Assembly (NCBI GenBank): GCA_021413735.1
Contig: JAIOPV010000039.1
Coordinates: forward strand, 1-64,000
From: Planctomycetota bacterium
Lineage (GTDB): Bacteria; Planctomycetota; Planctomycetia; Gemmatales; Gemmataceae
DNA: 64,000 nt
Direction of reading: 5' to 3'
Shown here: positions 43,851 through 52,369 of the stretch, one piece after another
How the letters are laid out: each line of letters opens with the position of its first letter
How positions within the stretch are numbered: position 1 is the first letter of the stretch
Position numbers and translations under genes: made by a program
The notes under the pieces: model-generated
What the model was told of the DNA's origin: nothing
The model's input: the letters and a program-made list of their open reading frames with translations, nothing else
Database searches by the model: none

Positions 43851-44519
43851 CTACGAACGCCGCACTGCGTTCGCAACCAACACCTGCTTCTCGATCTCGT
43901 TGCGAAGGTCCGCGAGCATATCATCGCGATCGACCCCTTTATAGCGAATCGGGTCGATCGCCTTGCCCACCGACACGCCAACCGCGCTCGACTCTGGTGG
44001 CAACAGGAGCGGCGAGAAGTGCGGAATCTTCATGAAGCGATTCCACGCTTCGAACGCACCCGTGATCCCAACCGGCACAATCGGACAGTTCACACGTCTG
44101 ATGAGCAGCGAAATGCCCGGCTTCAGCGGCTGCACAGCGCCCGAGTGCGTTCGCTCGCCTTCCGGAAACACCAGCACCGCCCGTCCGTGATTCAACCGAT
44201 CCAGCACGGCCTGAATGCCGTCTTTGCCCATGCCGCGGTCAATGGGAACCGAGCCAAGGCTGCGGATCGCGGGGCCGATCACCGGCACGTCGAAGAGATT
44301 CTTTCGAGCGAGGAATGTCGGATAGCGAGGGCACGAGAGGCCCACGAGCATCGGATCGAACATCGACTGATGATTTGAGACGATGAGAACTGGGCCACGT
44401 TTCGGGATGTTCCCGCGACCGGTTCCGCGATAGCTGAACCCGAATGTGAACAGGCCCCACATTGTCCAGTAAGCGGCGTCGTACCACATGCGGCCCATCA
44501 GGCCCGGTCGGTCTTGCAT
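43851..44519 (-). CDS. plsC: 1-acyl-glycerol-3-phosphate acyltransferase (PlsC family)
   Basis: The protein has 222 residues. The acyltransferase motifs are in order: NHQSMFD with the catalytic H50 and D55 (H-x4-D), a VPIDRG block near 91-96, FPEGER at 118-123 (substrate phosphate) and VPVGITGAFE. The N-terminus includes a short membrane-associating segment (about 13-28). The enzyme adds a second acyl chain to lysophosphatidate in phospholipid synthesis. The gene overlaps the 3-prime end of cmk by 22 bases on the same strand, a pairing often seen in bacteria, so they are probably cotranscribed. The exact acyl acceptor cannot be read. Confidence 0.92.
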   Translation of the reverse strand: MQDRPGLMGRMWYDAAYWTMWGLFTFGFSYRGTGRGNIPKRGPVLIVSNHQSMFDPMLVGLSCPRYPTFLARKNLFDVPVIGPAIRSLGSVPIDRGMGKDGIQAVLDRLNHGRAVLVFPEGERTHSGAVQPLKPGISLLIRRVNCPIVPVGITGAFEAWNRFMKIPHFSPLLLPPESSAVGVSVGKAIDPIRYKGVDRDDMLADLRNEIEKQVLVANAVRRS

Positions 44520-45157
44520 CTGCGAACAACCCCTTCCATCTCGTCCAACACGGCCTCAACGGTCCGGTGCGATGTGTCGATCACCTTGGCATCGCTCGGC
44601 TGCCGCAATGGGCTGTCGGCTCGCTCGCTGTCACGCCGGTCGCGTTCGATCAACTCGGCCAACTCGCGTTCCAGTGTCGTCGCCACGCCCCGCATGTCGA
44701 GTTCCTTTTGCCTGCGTTCGGCTCGGACTCGCACGTCGGCAGTCACATAGAACTTGACCGGGGCATCGGGAAACACAACCGTTCCCTGGTCGCGTCCTTC
44801 GGTGACCATATCGCGACCAGACCCAATGCGGCGCTGTTGCGGAACGAGGAACGCTCGCACAGCCGCCACCGCCGCGACCTTGCTTGCCCCCTGCGAGACG
44901 TGCGGCGCACGGATCGCCTCGGAGATATCATCACCATTCAGCAACACTCGGTCCGGTGGCATCTCGATGTGGATATCGGGCAGCAAGCACGCGATGGCCG
45001 CGCCGTCGTCGCAGGCCTTCCCTGCTCGGAGAACGGCGAATGCGACCGCACGATACATCGCGCCAGTGTCGAGGTAAGCGAACCCGAGGCGAAGGGCAAG
45101 TCCCTTCGCCACGGTGCCTTTCCCCGATGCCGCCGGTCCATCAATAGTGACGATCAT
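44498..45157 (-). CDS. cmk: Cytidylate kinase
   Basis: The protein has 219 residues and phosphorylates CMP and dCMP with ATP. The P-loop is GPAASGKGT (residues 7-15), followed by LALRLGFAYLDTGAMYRAVAFA. The CMP-binding and lid regions include GDDISEAIRAPHVSQGASKVAA, VRAFLVPQQRRIG and VTEGRDQGTVVFPDA. The C-terminus has the DSERADSPLRQPSDA segment typical of Cmk. The length is normal for the family. It is followed by plsC with a 22-base overlap and preceded by a palindromic repeat region. Confidence 0.94.
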   Translation of the reverse strand: MIVTIDGPAASGKGTVAKGLALRLGFAYLDTGAMYRAVAFAVLRAGKACDDGAAIACLLPDIHIEMPPDRVLLNGDDISEAIRAPHVSQGASKVAAVAAVRAFLVPQQRRIGSGRDMVTEGRDQGTVVFPDAPVKFYVTADVRVRAERRQKELDMRGVATTLERELAELIERDRRDSERADSPLRQPSDAKVIDTSHRTVEAVLDEMEGVVRRCKTDRA

Positions 45158-45194
45158 GCTCGGGTATCGTCCCGAAGGAGTTCGGAAGCTCTCC

Positions 45195-45345
45195 TATTTT
45201 TGCCCTCTCCCCTTGCGGGATAGGGTGGCCGCGCTTTGCGGCCGGGTGAGGGGTAAACCTTATCAGTTGTCAAGGCCTTACCCCTCACCCGCTCACTTCG
45301 TTCGCTGCCCTCTCCCGCAAGGGGAGAGGGCGAAATCAAACTCGT
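45195..45345. repeat. Palindromic GC-rich repeat cluster (REP-like)
   Basis: The gap between cmk and the lipoprotein gene contains a near-complete inverted repeat. GCCCTCTCCCCTTGCGGGA at the left is mirrored by TCCCGCAAGGGGAGAGGGC at the right, with GGTGAGGGGTAA and TTACCCCTCACC nested inside. The whole could fold into one large cruciform. Such elements are common intergenic repeats and may act as RNA terminators. Confidence 0.8.
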
Positions 45346-45740
45346 CACTTCTTGTTGTTGACCTTCAGGTCGACCTTCGTTTTCTTGGCGGCATCTCGCA
45401 TCACGATCTGCGTGCCCGTGTTCTCCGGCACATCGACCGTGAATGATTCTGACTTCCCTTTCTTGGATGCGATCGCTTTCTTCGGATCGACCTGCATGAT
45501 GCCGTCCTCGCCCTTCGGAACGTCTGCATCTTTGAACACGAGAACCAGGATATCACCCTCGGAAGAGGTAAAGTTGATGTTGAGCTTCTGCGGCTTCGGC
45601 TGAGGATCCAAAATCATGGCCTGGGCTTCGCCCTGGATCAATTCGTAGGGCTTGGAGACTTCAAGAGTGGCGTTCTTCGTACAGCCGACAACAGACAGCA
45701 GGGCACAGACGATCGCAGCCGAGAACAGGCGAACGGACAT
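45345..45740 (-). CDS. Small lipoprotein of unknown function
   Basis: The protein has 131 residues from the ATG at 45740, with AAGGAG upstream. The signal MSVRLFSAAIVCALLSVVGC ends in a lipobox cysteine at position 20. The mature part is lysine-rich with a predicted beta-sandwich-like pattern (LNINFTSSEGDILVLVFKDADV, SESFTVDVPENTGTQIVM). It follows the large exported protein gene at 45797 by 56 bases on the same strand and may share its transcript. No family is recognised. Confidence 0.82.
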   Translation of the reverse strand: MSVRLFSAAIVCALLSVVGCTKNATLEVSKPYELIQGEAQAMILDPQPKPQKLNINFTSSEGDILVLVFKDADVPKGEDGIMQVDPKKAIASKKGKSESFTVDVPENTGTQIVMRDAAKKTKVDLKVNNKK

Positions 45741-45796
45741 GGAGACGCTCCTTACACACGGATGACAGTGACGCTGACCAACAGTTGTGACGTGAC

Positions 45797-47593
45797 TCAC
45801 TCAACCTTCTTGAATAGTGATTCCAGCATCTTGCTGGCAGTCTCAATCGCTCCGACAGGCACGAAACCAGTCACGGTCGCGATGTCGTCCTTGATGGTGA
45901 CCGCGATGCCGATGTACGCAGTCTTGCCGCCTTCCGGTTTCTTCACGATGCCGAGTTGCGGGAAGCCAGGGATCGCCTCGGCCGCCGGTCGGAACGAATT
46001 CACCAGCCCGTTGATCGCAGACTCGATCTCCGCAATCAGGAGCACGTTCGCCTCGGCGGGGAGTTGTTCCCGCACCTGCTTGAAACCCGCTACGCCGCCA
46101 ATTGATGCCTTCCCGCCGAGATACTGGTCGATCAACTTCTTCGCCGCGTCCCAGTCTTTCGCACTCACACGGATGACGACTTTCCCATCCGTGCCGATCC
46201 ACTGCACGGCCTTCTCGGGAACCATTCGCTTGAACGCCTCCAGGGTGCTCTCTTTGACCTCCGGAGGAAGTTCGGCCACGCTCTTTTCAAAGTCGAAGTT
46301 CAGGTTCACCGATGAGAAGGTGAAGCCGGCGTGCTTCTCGGCCTCGTCGCCCACTCGCGGAGCTGTTTTCACGACGATTCCATTCACCTTGCCGCCAGCC
46401 GCAATCGCCTTGAACGCCTTGGACAACCCAGCCGCGGCCTTGTTCGCGTCTTTGTAGGCCGTCACACTCAGCGTTGCGCCCGGCGGCAGTGATGCGCTGA
46501 ACTCCGCACCGGGGCCAGCCGCCGCCACGTCCTTCAGGTGCTTTTCAAGTAAGTCGGCACCCTTGGCGTCGTCTTCCGTCGTGGCGAACTCTTGACCCAT
46601 GTCACGCAGGATGTCGCTGATGGCTTTGCCGAACTTCATTCCGGTGTAGGTACCCAGCCCCTTCGGGAGTTTGCCAAGGTCCACCATCGTCTCGGCCTTC
46701 TCGGCCGCGAGCAACTTTGCGCTCGGCGAGTTCTCCGTGAACCGTGCTTGCAACTTGACGAAGACACCCTCGGGGCGGAACTCGGCTCCGAGAACCACAC
46801 TGCGGCAGTCCTCGACGCCCTGAATCAAGCCCTTCAGCAACACCTTCAGGGATTCGATTTGTTTCTTGGTCAACGAGCCGAGAGCCCCTTGGCCCGCGGC
46901 CTGTTGCAAGCCGAAGTCGATCAACCCCTTGACGGCCTTGATTTGATCGCCGAACTGGTCGTTGATCGAGTCCATGTTCACATAGACCGCGATATCAGCC
47001 TTCAGGAATGTCTCGGCGGGTTCGCTGCCCATCTGATCCGAGTTCGCCTTGGTGAATTTGTCCGCGAAGGCGTCGCTTGTCGTCTTGTCGAACGTGATGG
47101 CCGTGTAGTCTTTCAGTTCGACGAGGTACGCTGGTTTCTCCTCACCGAACGCGGCTGTCTTGATCGCATCGACGCCGTTCTTGCCGTGGTCGATCGTCCC
47201 GAACTCTTCTTTCGTGAGGAACGTCTTCAGGAATTCCTTGTGAGTCGTGACGGGAACCAACACGCACACAGCAGGCGTATCCTGAATCACGGAAGCGAGG
47301 TCGTTCAGAACGACGAACGCCCGGGCATCCTTCCGGATGGCGGTGAGCTTTCGGCCCTCGAAGACCTTCTCGATTTCGGCGTCGAGCAGCTTGGTGATTT
47401 TCGCTGCGTCCTTCGGCAACGCCGCGGTCAACATCTTGCTCAACCGCTCGCGGGCGGTGTCGTATCCGTTGATCGAAACGACGATCGGAGCTTTTTCTGG
47501 AAAGGGGAGGACAGTTCCCTTTCCGGCTTCAGCGGCGGATAGGGTTGGAGCCGCCACAGCAATGGCGAGTGTCGCGAACGCGAGTCTAAGCAT
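45797..47593 (-). CDS. Large exported protein of unknown function
   Basis: The protein has 598 residues, with a Sec signal ending at PTLSAAEAG. The mature protein is rich in lysine and alanine, and two halves of similar composition alternate helices with strands (for example PAVCVLVPVTTHKEFLKTFL, FLKADIAVYVNMDSIND and EANVLLIAEIESAINGLVN). The layout recalls DUF3352-like exported proteins, but I cannot confirm this. No catalytic motif is visible. Upstream lies a hairpin made of the CGCCGC palindrome family. Its downstream neighbour is a lipoprotein on the same strand. Confidence 0.85.
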   Translation of the reverse strand: MLRLAFATLAIAVAAPTLSAAEAGKGTVLPFPEKAPIVVSINGYDTARERLSKMLTAALPKDAAKITKLLDAEIEKVFEGRKLTAIRKDARAFVVLNDLASVIQDTPAVCVLVPVTTHKEFLKTFLTKEEFGTIDHGKNGVDAIKTAAFGEEKPAYLVELKDYTAITFDKTTSDAFADKFTKANSDQMGSEPAETFLKADIAVYVNMDSINDQFGDQIKAVKGLIDFGLQQAAGQGALGSLTKKQIESLKVLLKGLIQGVEDCRSVVLGAEFRPEGVFVKLQARFTENSPSAKLLAAEKAETMVDLGKLPKGLGTYTGMKFGKAISDILRDMGQEFATTEDDAKGADLLEKHLKDVAAAGPGAEFSASLPPGATLSVTAYKDANKAAAGLSKAFKAIAAGGKVNGIVVKTAPRVGDEAEKHAGFTFSSVNLNFDFEKSVAELPPEVKESTLEAFKRMVPEKAVQWIGTDGKVVIRVSAKDWDAAKKLIDQYLGGKASIGGVAGFKQVREQLPAEANVLLIAEIESAINGLVNSFRPAAEAIPGFPQLGIVKKPEGGKTAYIGIAVTIKDDIATVTGFVPVGAIETASKMLESLFKKVE

Positions 47594-47667
47594 GGCGGAC
47601 CTCCGGAATACGAGATGGTGTCATCGTGAGATGTTCGGATGCGAGAGTCAATGGGTCGGAAATGGGT

Positions 47668-47719
47668 TTCGCCGCTTGCGGCGTAGCGCTCCATGGAACG
47701 CTACGCCGCAAGCGGCGAA
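47668..47719. repeat. Hairpin built from two inverted CGCCGC palindromes
   Basis: The arms 47668-47692 and 47695-47719 pair over 25 bases with one mismatch and only two bases between them. Each arm contains the 14-base core also found at 4865 and 39339. It lies between the membrane glycosyltransferase-like gene (stop at 47740) and the exported protein gene (start at 47593), where it could act as a terminator or RNA stabiliser. Confidence 0.85.
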
Positions 47720-47739
47720 TACCAAAGACAGAAACACGA

Positions 47740-49539
47740 TCACTTCACACGGTGATAGATTCGCCAGCGGTCGCCGGGCACGTTCCCGGCTGCGAGCAGT
47801 TCCCACCCGGGCGCACCGCGACCATCCATGAACCCCTCGGCGTCATCGCATTGCTTCGTCTTCAGCCACGCGAGGGCCTGTTCCTCGATGTACGCGTAGT
47901 CCACTTCGTTCCGCTCCATCATTCCTGCGAACGACTCACCAGGCTTGGCCGTGGCGATCATTTCCCCGAAGACGTGGATTGCCTTCCGCTCCATTCGCGT
48001 GCTTGCGGGATGGATGTAGAAGCCCACATTTACGCGATCTTGAACGAGCAGCACGGTCCCGGGGTTGCTGATCGCCTCGCGATACGGCAGCAATCGCTCG
48101 ACCGAGTTCGCAACCCACCGGTTCGTGTGCTGACTTTGGACGAAGTGCCGCGGCACGAAGAGCACGAACCCGACCATCAGAAGCGGCGCGATCGTGCGAA
48201 GGTGTTCCGCGAGTCGCCAGCGCGTCGTCGTGATGTGCAGACACATTCCTGTGATCGCAATCACGACCGCAGCGAACGCGAAAAGGTAACTCGGTCGCGG
48301 TCGCTGTGTGCAGATCACCAACGGAATCACAGCCACCACCGCGAACATCGCCGCCCATCCCAGGGCGCGAGACGAGAACCAACTCTGCCACCATTCCCGC
48401 CGCCCACGCCAGAGAATCACGGCCGCGACGGCCCACAGACTGAGCAGGGCCACAGTCAGAACAGCCCCCGACCGCTTGTTCATTTTGCTCAACATCGACG
48501 GATCGTAGTCCGGATTGATCGAGCCAGCGGCACGGTGGAACAGCAGCAACTGAAACCCGTTCGGCGTGAGCGACGTGTTCCACATAAAGTGTTCGAACAC
48601 GGCCTTGGGATTCGCGGCAATCATCTCGCGGAGAGTCGGCGACGGATTCCCGAAGGTCTCTTCCATGAGCGGATGGCATTCGATCCAGGGCGAACTCGTC
48701 CATTCCGGATGTCGTTGCTGATACCCGAAGGCGTACACCTGCGCCATGTTCAGCGTGTGCTTCTCTTTCATGTACGGCGTCAGCATCGGATACTTCACGT
48801 ACGACTGCTTGTAGGCTGCTCCGCACAGGCCAACCACCACACTCATCGCGATGGCGTAAGCGAGCAGCGTGCCCACGAATCGAGTTCCTTCACCGCGGCG
48901 CAGTCGGATGAACTCATACACCGCGAGAACTGCTCCGAGGATCGCGGTGGGAACCGAAAGCTCATTGCGAACCAACACAGCAGACCCCGCGAAGATGGCC
49001 AGCGCCGCGGCTCGTCGCCAGGGTCCGGTCGCGGTCAGCATTAACAGCCACGCAGTGAGAACCGGAATCGCGGCGAAGAGATGCACTTCGTACAGCGTGT
49101 TGAACACGATCGGCAGCACAGCCCACCACGCGGTGCAGACCCAGGCAATGCTCGCGGGGAGGAGTTGCCGCAACACGGCGAGCACAAGGAACGTCGTCGT
49201 CATGATGATCGTGACGCGATGTGCGAACGTGGCCCAAACGGGGTCGGAGTTGATGAACAGGAAGCAGCCGTAGAAGCTCGTGTACAGCGGCGACCATGCG
49301 ATATCCATGCCGCCAGACTGGTACCAACTCCACGCCTTGATGAAATAGCTGGTCGTGTCGCCCGTGGTGACGTCGCGAAGTGCCCAGAGACCCCAGATCA
49401 CCTTCAACTGAAGGATCAGGATCAGCGGATACGCGACCCACGGCGACTCGAACGCCGCGACCACCTTGGGCCACGCCGCCCGTAGTTTCGTGAGCGAGGA
49501 CGAGGCCGAAAGCCGTATGGCGGTGAGCGAGCCGATCAT
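47740..49539 (-). CDS. Polytopic membrane protein, GT39/GT-C-like glycosyltransferase candidate
   Basis: The protein has 599 residues. About ten hydrophobic helices are visible. An acidic loop after the first helix (LRDVTTGDTTSYFIKA) is placed like the catalytic aspartate loop of GT-C enzymes. Other segments are FAHRVTIIMTTTFLVLAVL, VFNTLYEVHLFAAIPVL and a soluble C-terminal part with LLVQDRVNVGFYIHP. Such enzymes move a sugar from a lipid carrier to an acceptor outside the cytoplasm. The next gene upstream encodes a GT2-methyltransferase fusion, so envelope glycan assembly is likely. Donor and acceptor are unknown. Confidence 0.78.
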   Translation of the reverse strand: MIGSLTAIRLSASSSLTKLRAAWPKVVAAFESPWVAYPLILILQLKVIWGLWALRDVTTGDTTSYFIKAWSWYQSGGMDIAWSPLYTSFYGCFLFINSDPVWATFAHRVTIIMTTTFLVLAVLRQLLPASIAWVCTAWWAVLPIVFNTLYEVHLFAAIPVLTAWLLMLTATGPWRRAAALAIFAGSAVLVRNELSVPTAILGAVLAVYEFIRLRRGEGTRFVGTLLAYAIAMSVVVGLCGAAYKQSYVKYPMLTPYMKEKHTLNMAQVYAFGYQQRHPEWTSSPWIECHPLMEETFGNPSPTLREMIAANPKAVFEHFMWNTSLTPNGFQLLLFHRAAGSINPDYDPSMLSKMNKRSGAVLTVALLSLWAVAAVILWRGRREWWQSWFSSRALGWAAMFAVVAVIPLVICTQRPRPSYLFAFAAVVIAITGMCLHITTTRWRLAEHLRTIAPLLMVGFVLFVPRHFVQSQHTNRWVANSVERLLPYREAISNPGTVLLVQDRVNVGFYIHPASTRMERKAIHVFGEMIATAKPGESFAGMMERNEVDYAYIEEQALAWLKTKQCDDAEGFMDGRGAPGWELLAAGNVPGDRWRIYHRVK

Positions 49540-49571
49540 CGGTGCGTCCTCAAGGAAGTGGGACTTGTTTT

Positions 49572-49641
49572 GCGAGCCACGGGGATAAACCCCGTGGGTG
49601 TTTCATGTGAGAAAACCACGGGGATAAACCCCGTGGCTCGC
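49572..49641. repeat. Two CCACGGGG-ATAAA-CCCCGTGG hairpins
   Basis: Identical 21-base hairpins lie at 49577-49597 and 49616-49636. The outer GCGAG (49572) and CTCGC (to 49641) also pair, so the whole can fold as one larger stem or as two small ones. It lies between two minus-strand glycan genes. Confidence 0.85.
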
Positions 49642-49655
49642 CTCGGAACATCCGG

Positions 49656-51284
49656 TTACGCTGCCGAGCGGTAAACCCGCGGCTGAATGTCCTGAGCTGG
49701 GATTGCCGCCGCTTTCGGTCGTGCGACGAGAATCGTCTGATAGCCGAGCAATCCCGGTATCAGCCAGGTGCACGCGGCCAGCACCCGATTCACCACGATC
49801 ATCAACGGGTTCTTTGGGTCCAACCCGAACGCCAGTTCCAGCGGCATCACGGTCGCCTTCTGCTCCACGACCTCATACCCGCTGGACTCCAACATTTGCC
49901 GAGCTGTCTTGCGAGTGAAGAACCGCAGATGCGTGCGGTCCATGATGCCACGGGGTCGATAGTCGAAGCGACCGAACAAGAGCGCAAGCCGAACGGTCAC
50001 ATTCGCCACGTTCGGAACGGAAACGATCACGCGACCGTGCGGCTTGCAGTATCGCTTGCAGTCTTCGAGCATCTGGTCGGGCGAACGCAGGTGTTCCAGA
50101 ACGTCCTGAAGCAGAATCAGATCGAAGCTCCGTTCGCCGAGAGCACGCTTCGCACCAACCAAACCGCCATCAAGGTCGGCCGAGACGTACTGTTCCATGG
50201 CGTTGGCGTGAGTCGCGGTTTCGAGCAGGTCGATACCGACAACCTTGTTCCCGCTCTGTGCGACGAGTGCCGCGAAGTGTCCTTCGCCACAGCCAACGTC
50301 GAGGATTTCGTGACCCGTGCCCGCGATGCGACGGAAGTAATCGTGACTGGAGAATCGCGATTCCTTCAACGGATAGTGCGGTGCAAACTCGGCGTATTCG
50401 ACTGCGGTGTTGCGACCTGACAGCGTGCCGCGATAGCGACGCACGGCGTAGTACACATCCTTCGCGTACTTGAAACCGTTCACGTAGCAGATTTCGTTGC
50501 CGTAGTAGGTCGGGATCGGCACTTCACGAATCCGCAGCCCTTGATGGTGAATCTTGATGATGATCTGCGTGTCGAAGTGGAAGTCGTGCGTCATCTTCGA
50601 GAAGTCGATTTTCTGCAGCGCGTGCAGGCTGTATGCCCGATACCCGGAGTGGAACTCGGTCATCTTCATGCCGAGGAAGTAGTTGGCGTACTCCGTCAGA
50701 ATGCGGTTGCCGGCGAACTTGTAGAGCGGCATTCCGCCAGCACGCGGACCGCCGTAGTCGGGCATCATTCGCGAACCGAACACCGCGTCAGCTTCACCGC
50801 TCACGATGGGTGCGTACAGATCAGCGAGAACTTCGGGAGCGTACTGACCGTCGCCGTGCAGCATCACGACCACATCAAAGCCGCGTTCGGCGAAGTATTT
50901 GTACCCTCGCATCTGGTTGCCGCCGTATCCGAGGTTCTTCACGTTCCGGATGACGGTGAGCTTTTCCATGCCGAAGATCGTCTTGAAGCCGACGGCCAAC
51001 TCGTAGGTTTCGTCTTTGCTGGCGTCATCGAAGACTGCGACTTCTTCGATGTTATCCCAGACTTCCTTGGGAATTCGCTTGAGCGTGGCGGATAGCGTCG
51101 TGACGGCGTTGTAGGCCACGATGAGGATGCCAACTCGTTTGCCTTTGCAGTCGGCGAGTGATGGCGGACGGACGACCGCGAGCGGTTTGCGAGCGGGTTT
51201 CTTGCGACGGAGTCGCCGCATGACCACGAGCATCGCACCGAGGGCGACAACTGCGCCGGCAGCGTAATAAACGACCGGTTCCAC
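49656..51284 (-). CDS. GT2 glycosyltransferase-SAM methyltransferase fusion, membrane-anchored
   Basis: The most plausible start is the GTG at 51284 behind a G-rich ribosome-like site, giving 542 residues; the upstream open frame lacks a signal. A membrane helix (about 4-22) precedes a GT2 domain (about 48-280) with GILIVAYNAVTTLSATLKRI, AVFDDASKDET and VVMLHGDGQY, and HSGYRAYS in the acceptor region. A class I SAM-dependent methyltransferase domain (about 325-490) follows with ILDVGCGEGHFAAL, VVGIDLLE and LLQDVLEHLRSPDQML. The protein may add and methylate a sugar on a lipid-linked glycan. Order of reactions and substrates are unknown. Confidence 0.88.
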   Translation of the reverse strand: MEPVVYYAAGAVVALGAMLVVMRRLRRKKPARKPLAVVRPPSLADCKGKRVGILIVAYNAVTTLSATLKRIPKEVWDNIEEVAVFDDASKDETYELAVGFKTIFGMEKLTVIRNVKNLGYGGNQMRGYKYFAERGFDVVVMLHGDGQYAPEVLADLYAPIVSGEADAVFGSRMMPDYGGPRAGGMPLYKFAGNRILTEYANYFLGMKMTEFHSGYRAYSLHALQKIDFSKMTHDFHFDTQIIIKIHHQGLRIREVPIPTYYGNEICYVNGFKYAKDVYYAVRRYRGTLSGRNTAVEYAEFAPHYPLKESRFSSHDYFRRIAGTGHEILDVGCGEGHFAALVAQSGNKVVGIDLLETATHANAMEQYVSADLDGGLVGAKRALGERSFDLILLQDVLEHLRSPDQMLEDCKRYCKPHGRVIVSVPNVANVTVRLALLFGRFDYRPRGIMDRTHLRFFTRKTARQMLESSGYEVVEQKATVMPLELAFGLDPKNPLMIVVNRVLAACTWLIPGLLGYQTILVARPKAAAIPAQDIQPRVYRSAA

Positions 51285-51628
51285 ACAACACCCCCGTTGA
51301 AACGCCGTACCAATTGCACGCGTGACTCGTCGTGCGAGGAACCCATACCCCAACCCCCCAAGGCGCACAAGTCCAACCGAGATTGTGAATGGATGAGGTG
51401 ATGTTCTGGCGGAGCGTTGGAAAAGTGGGTGGAAGGGGGGGAGTGGCTCTGTTTGTGGGAAGGCCGCTGGCCAATCTCGGGCCGCAGGGTGGCCTCCCAC
51501 TTCCGCTGTTTGCGGTCTATCAGAACGACCCCCTCACGGGCCGGCTCCATTCAGCGACTGAGCCAAATCCCAGAACCTATGCGTGCGACCGGGTCCGGTG
51601 CAGCGCCTGGGGCGGCGCGACACGCTCT
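51285..51628. other. Intergenic region without recognised gene
   Basis: This 344-base gap separates the stop of the CbrC-like gene from the start of the GT2-methyltransferase gene, both minus-strand. It includes C-rich and G-rich runs (near 51351-51362 and 51430-51440). I see no hairpin or conserved gene. A promoter for the glycosyltransferase gene probably lies here. Confidence 0.5.
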
Positions 51629-52174
51629 TCAGTCGCAGTCCGCATATCCCCCAAGCCGGCCGCACTTTCGGCAACGAAACGCATACGCCCGCGGCGAGCC
51701 GTCCATGGTAAGCGTGTCAAGAAACTCTTCCCAGTCTGGGCCGTCGGGTAGTCCGACCGATTCCCGGACGACGGCCAGCCCCTCCGCGTCGAAGCCGTCC
51801 AGTTCCGCCCGCCCGCCCCGGCCGACGAACATGGCCGCGTCGCCGCAGTGGGTCCACCACCGCGACTGCTCCCACCCCTGGAAGCCGGGTGTACGGAATG
51901 CGATCTCCTCGACCACTGCCGGTGGGACCGCGTCCCACAGCCCGCCGCAACCGATGTCCCCCTCGCAGGTGAATGTCACATCGAGTTTCTCATGGGCTGA
52001 CCCGTCGGCGATGCACCACGGGCAGATGCAATCATCGTAGCTCTCGACCGCGTAGGCCGGCCCGGTATAGACATACCCCCGCGACCGCCCGCAGCAGGCG
52101 CATCGCGTGGCGGACGCCACCACGCTCCCCGTCGCGAGCGGATCAGGGTGGTACTTGAACCTCGGCAGTTTCAT
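51629..52174 (-). CDS. CbrC/UPF0167 family protein
   Basis: The protein has 181 residues from the ATG at 52174. The match to the CbrC (UPF0167) family rests on FKYHPDPLATGSV, a CACCG pair, the YVYTGPAYAVE block, ICPWCIADGSAHEKL and a final FRCRKCG. The cysteine pairs suggest metal binding. In E. coli, CbrC has been linked to altered colicin E2 tolerance, but its biochemical role is not known and no such function is claimed here. It is divergent from the SGNH hydrolase gene. A longer open frame upstream to 52531 overlaps that gene and is not used. Confidence 0.87.
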   Translation of the reverse strand: MKLPRFKYHPDPLATGSVVASATRCACCGRSRGYVYTGPAYAVESYDDCICPWCIADGSAHEKLDVTFTCEGDIGCGGLWDAVPPAVVEEIAFRTPGFQGWEQSRWWTHCGDAAMFVGRGGRAELDGFDAEGLAVVRESVGLPDGPDWEEFLDTLTMDGSPRAYAFRCRKCGRLGGYADCD

Positions 52175-52369
52175 CGGCCCTCCGCCACCGAACTTGGGAT
52201 TCGCCAGCGCCGGCGAACACGAATATGTTGCCACTCCGTGCTGGATAACACGGATACGCTTCTCTTGAGTATCGAATCCCGAGGACTCTTCACTCCCCGA
52301 CCGGCCCGATTCAAAACGTGCGTGGGGACCATTGTTGTGTTCACGCTCACATCTTTGGAGGCATTCGCA

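Noticed and set aside
47626-49044. Plus-strand open frame of 472 codons opposite the membrane protein
   Set aside because: The minus frame shows a multi-helix membrane protein with conserved-looking loops, while the plus frame is Arg/His-rich and crosses a hairpin repeat.
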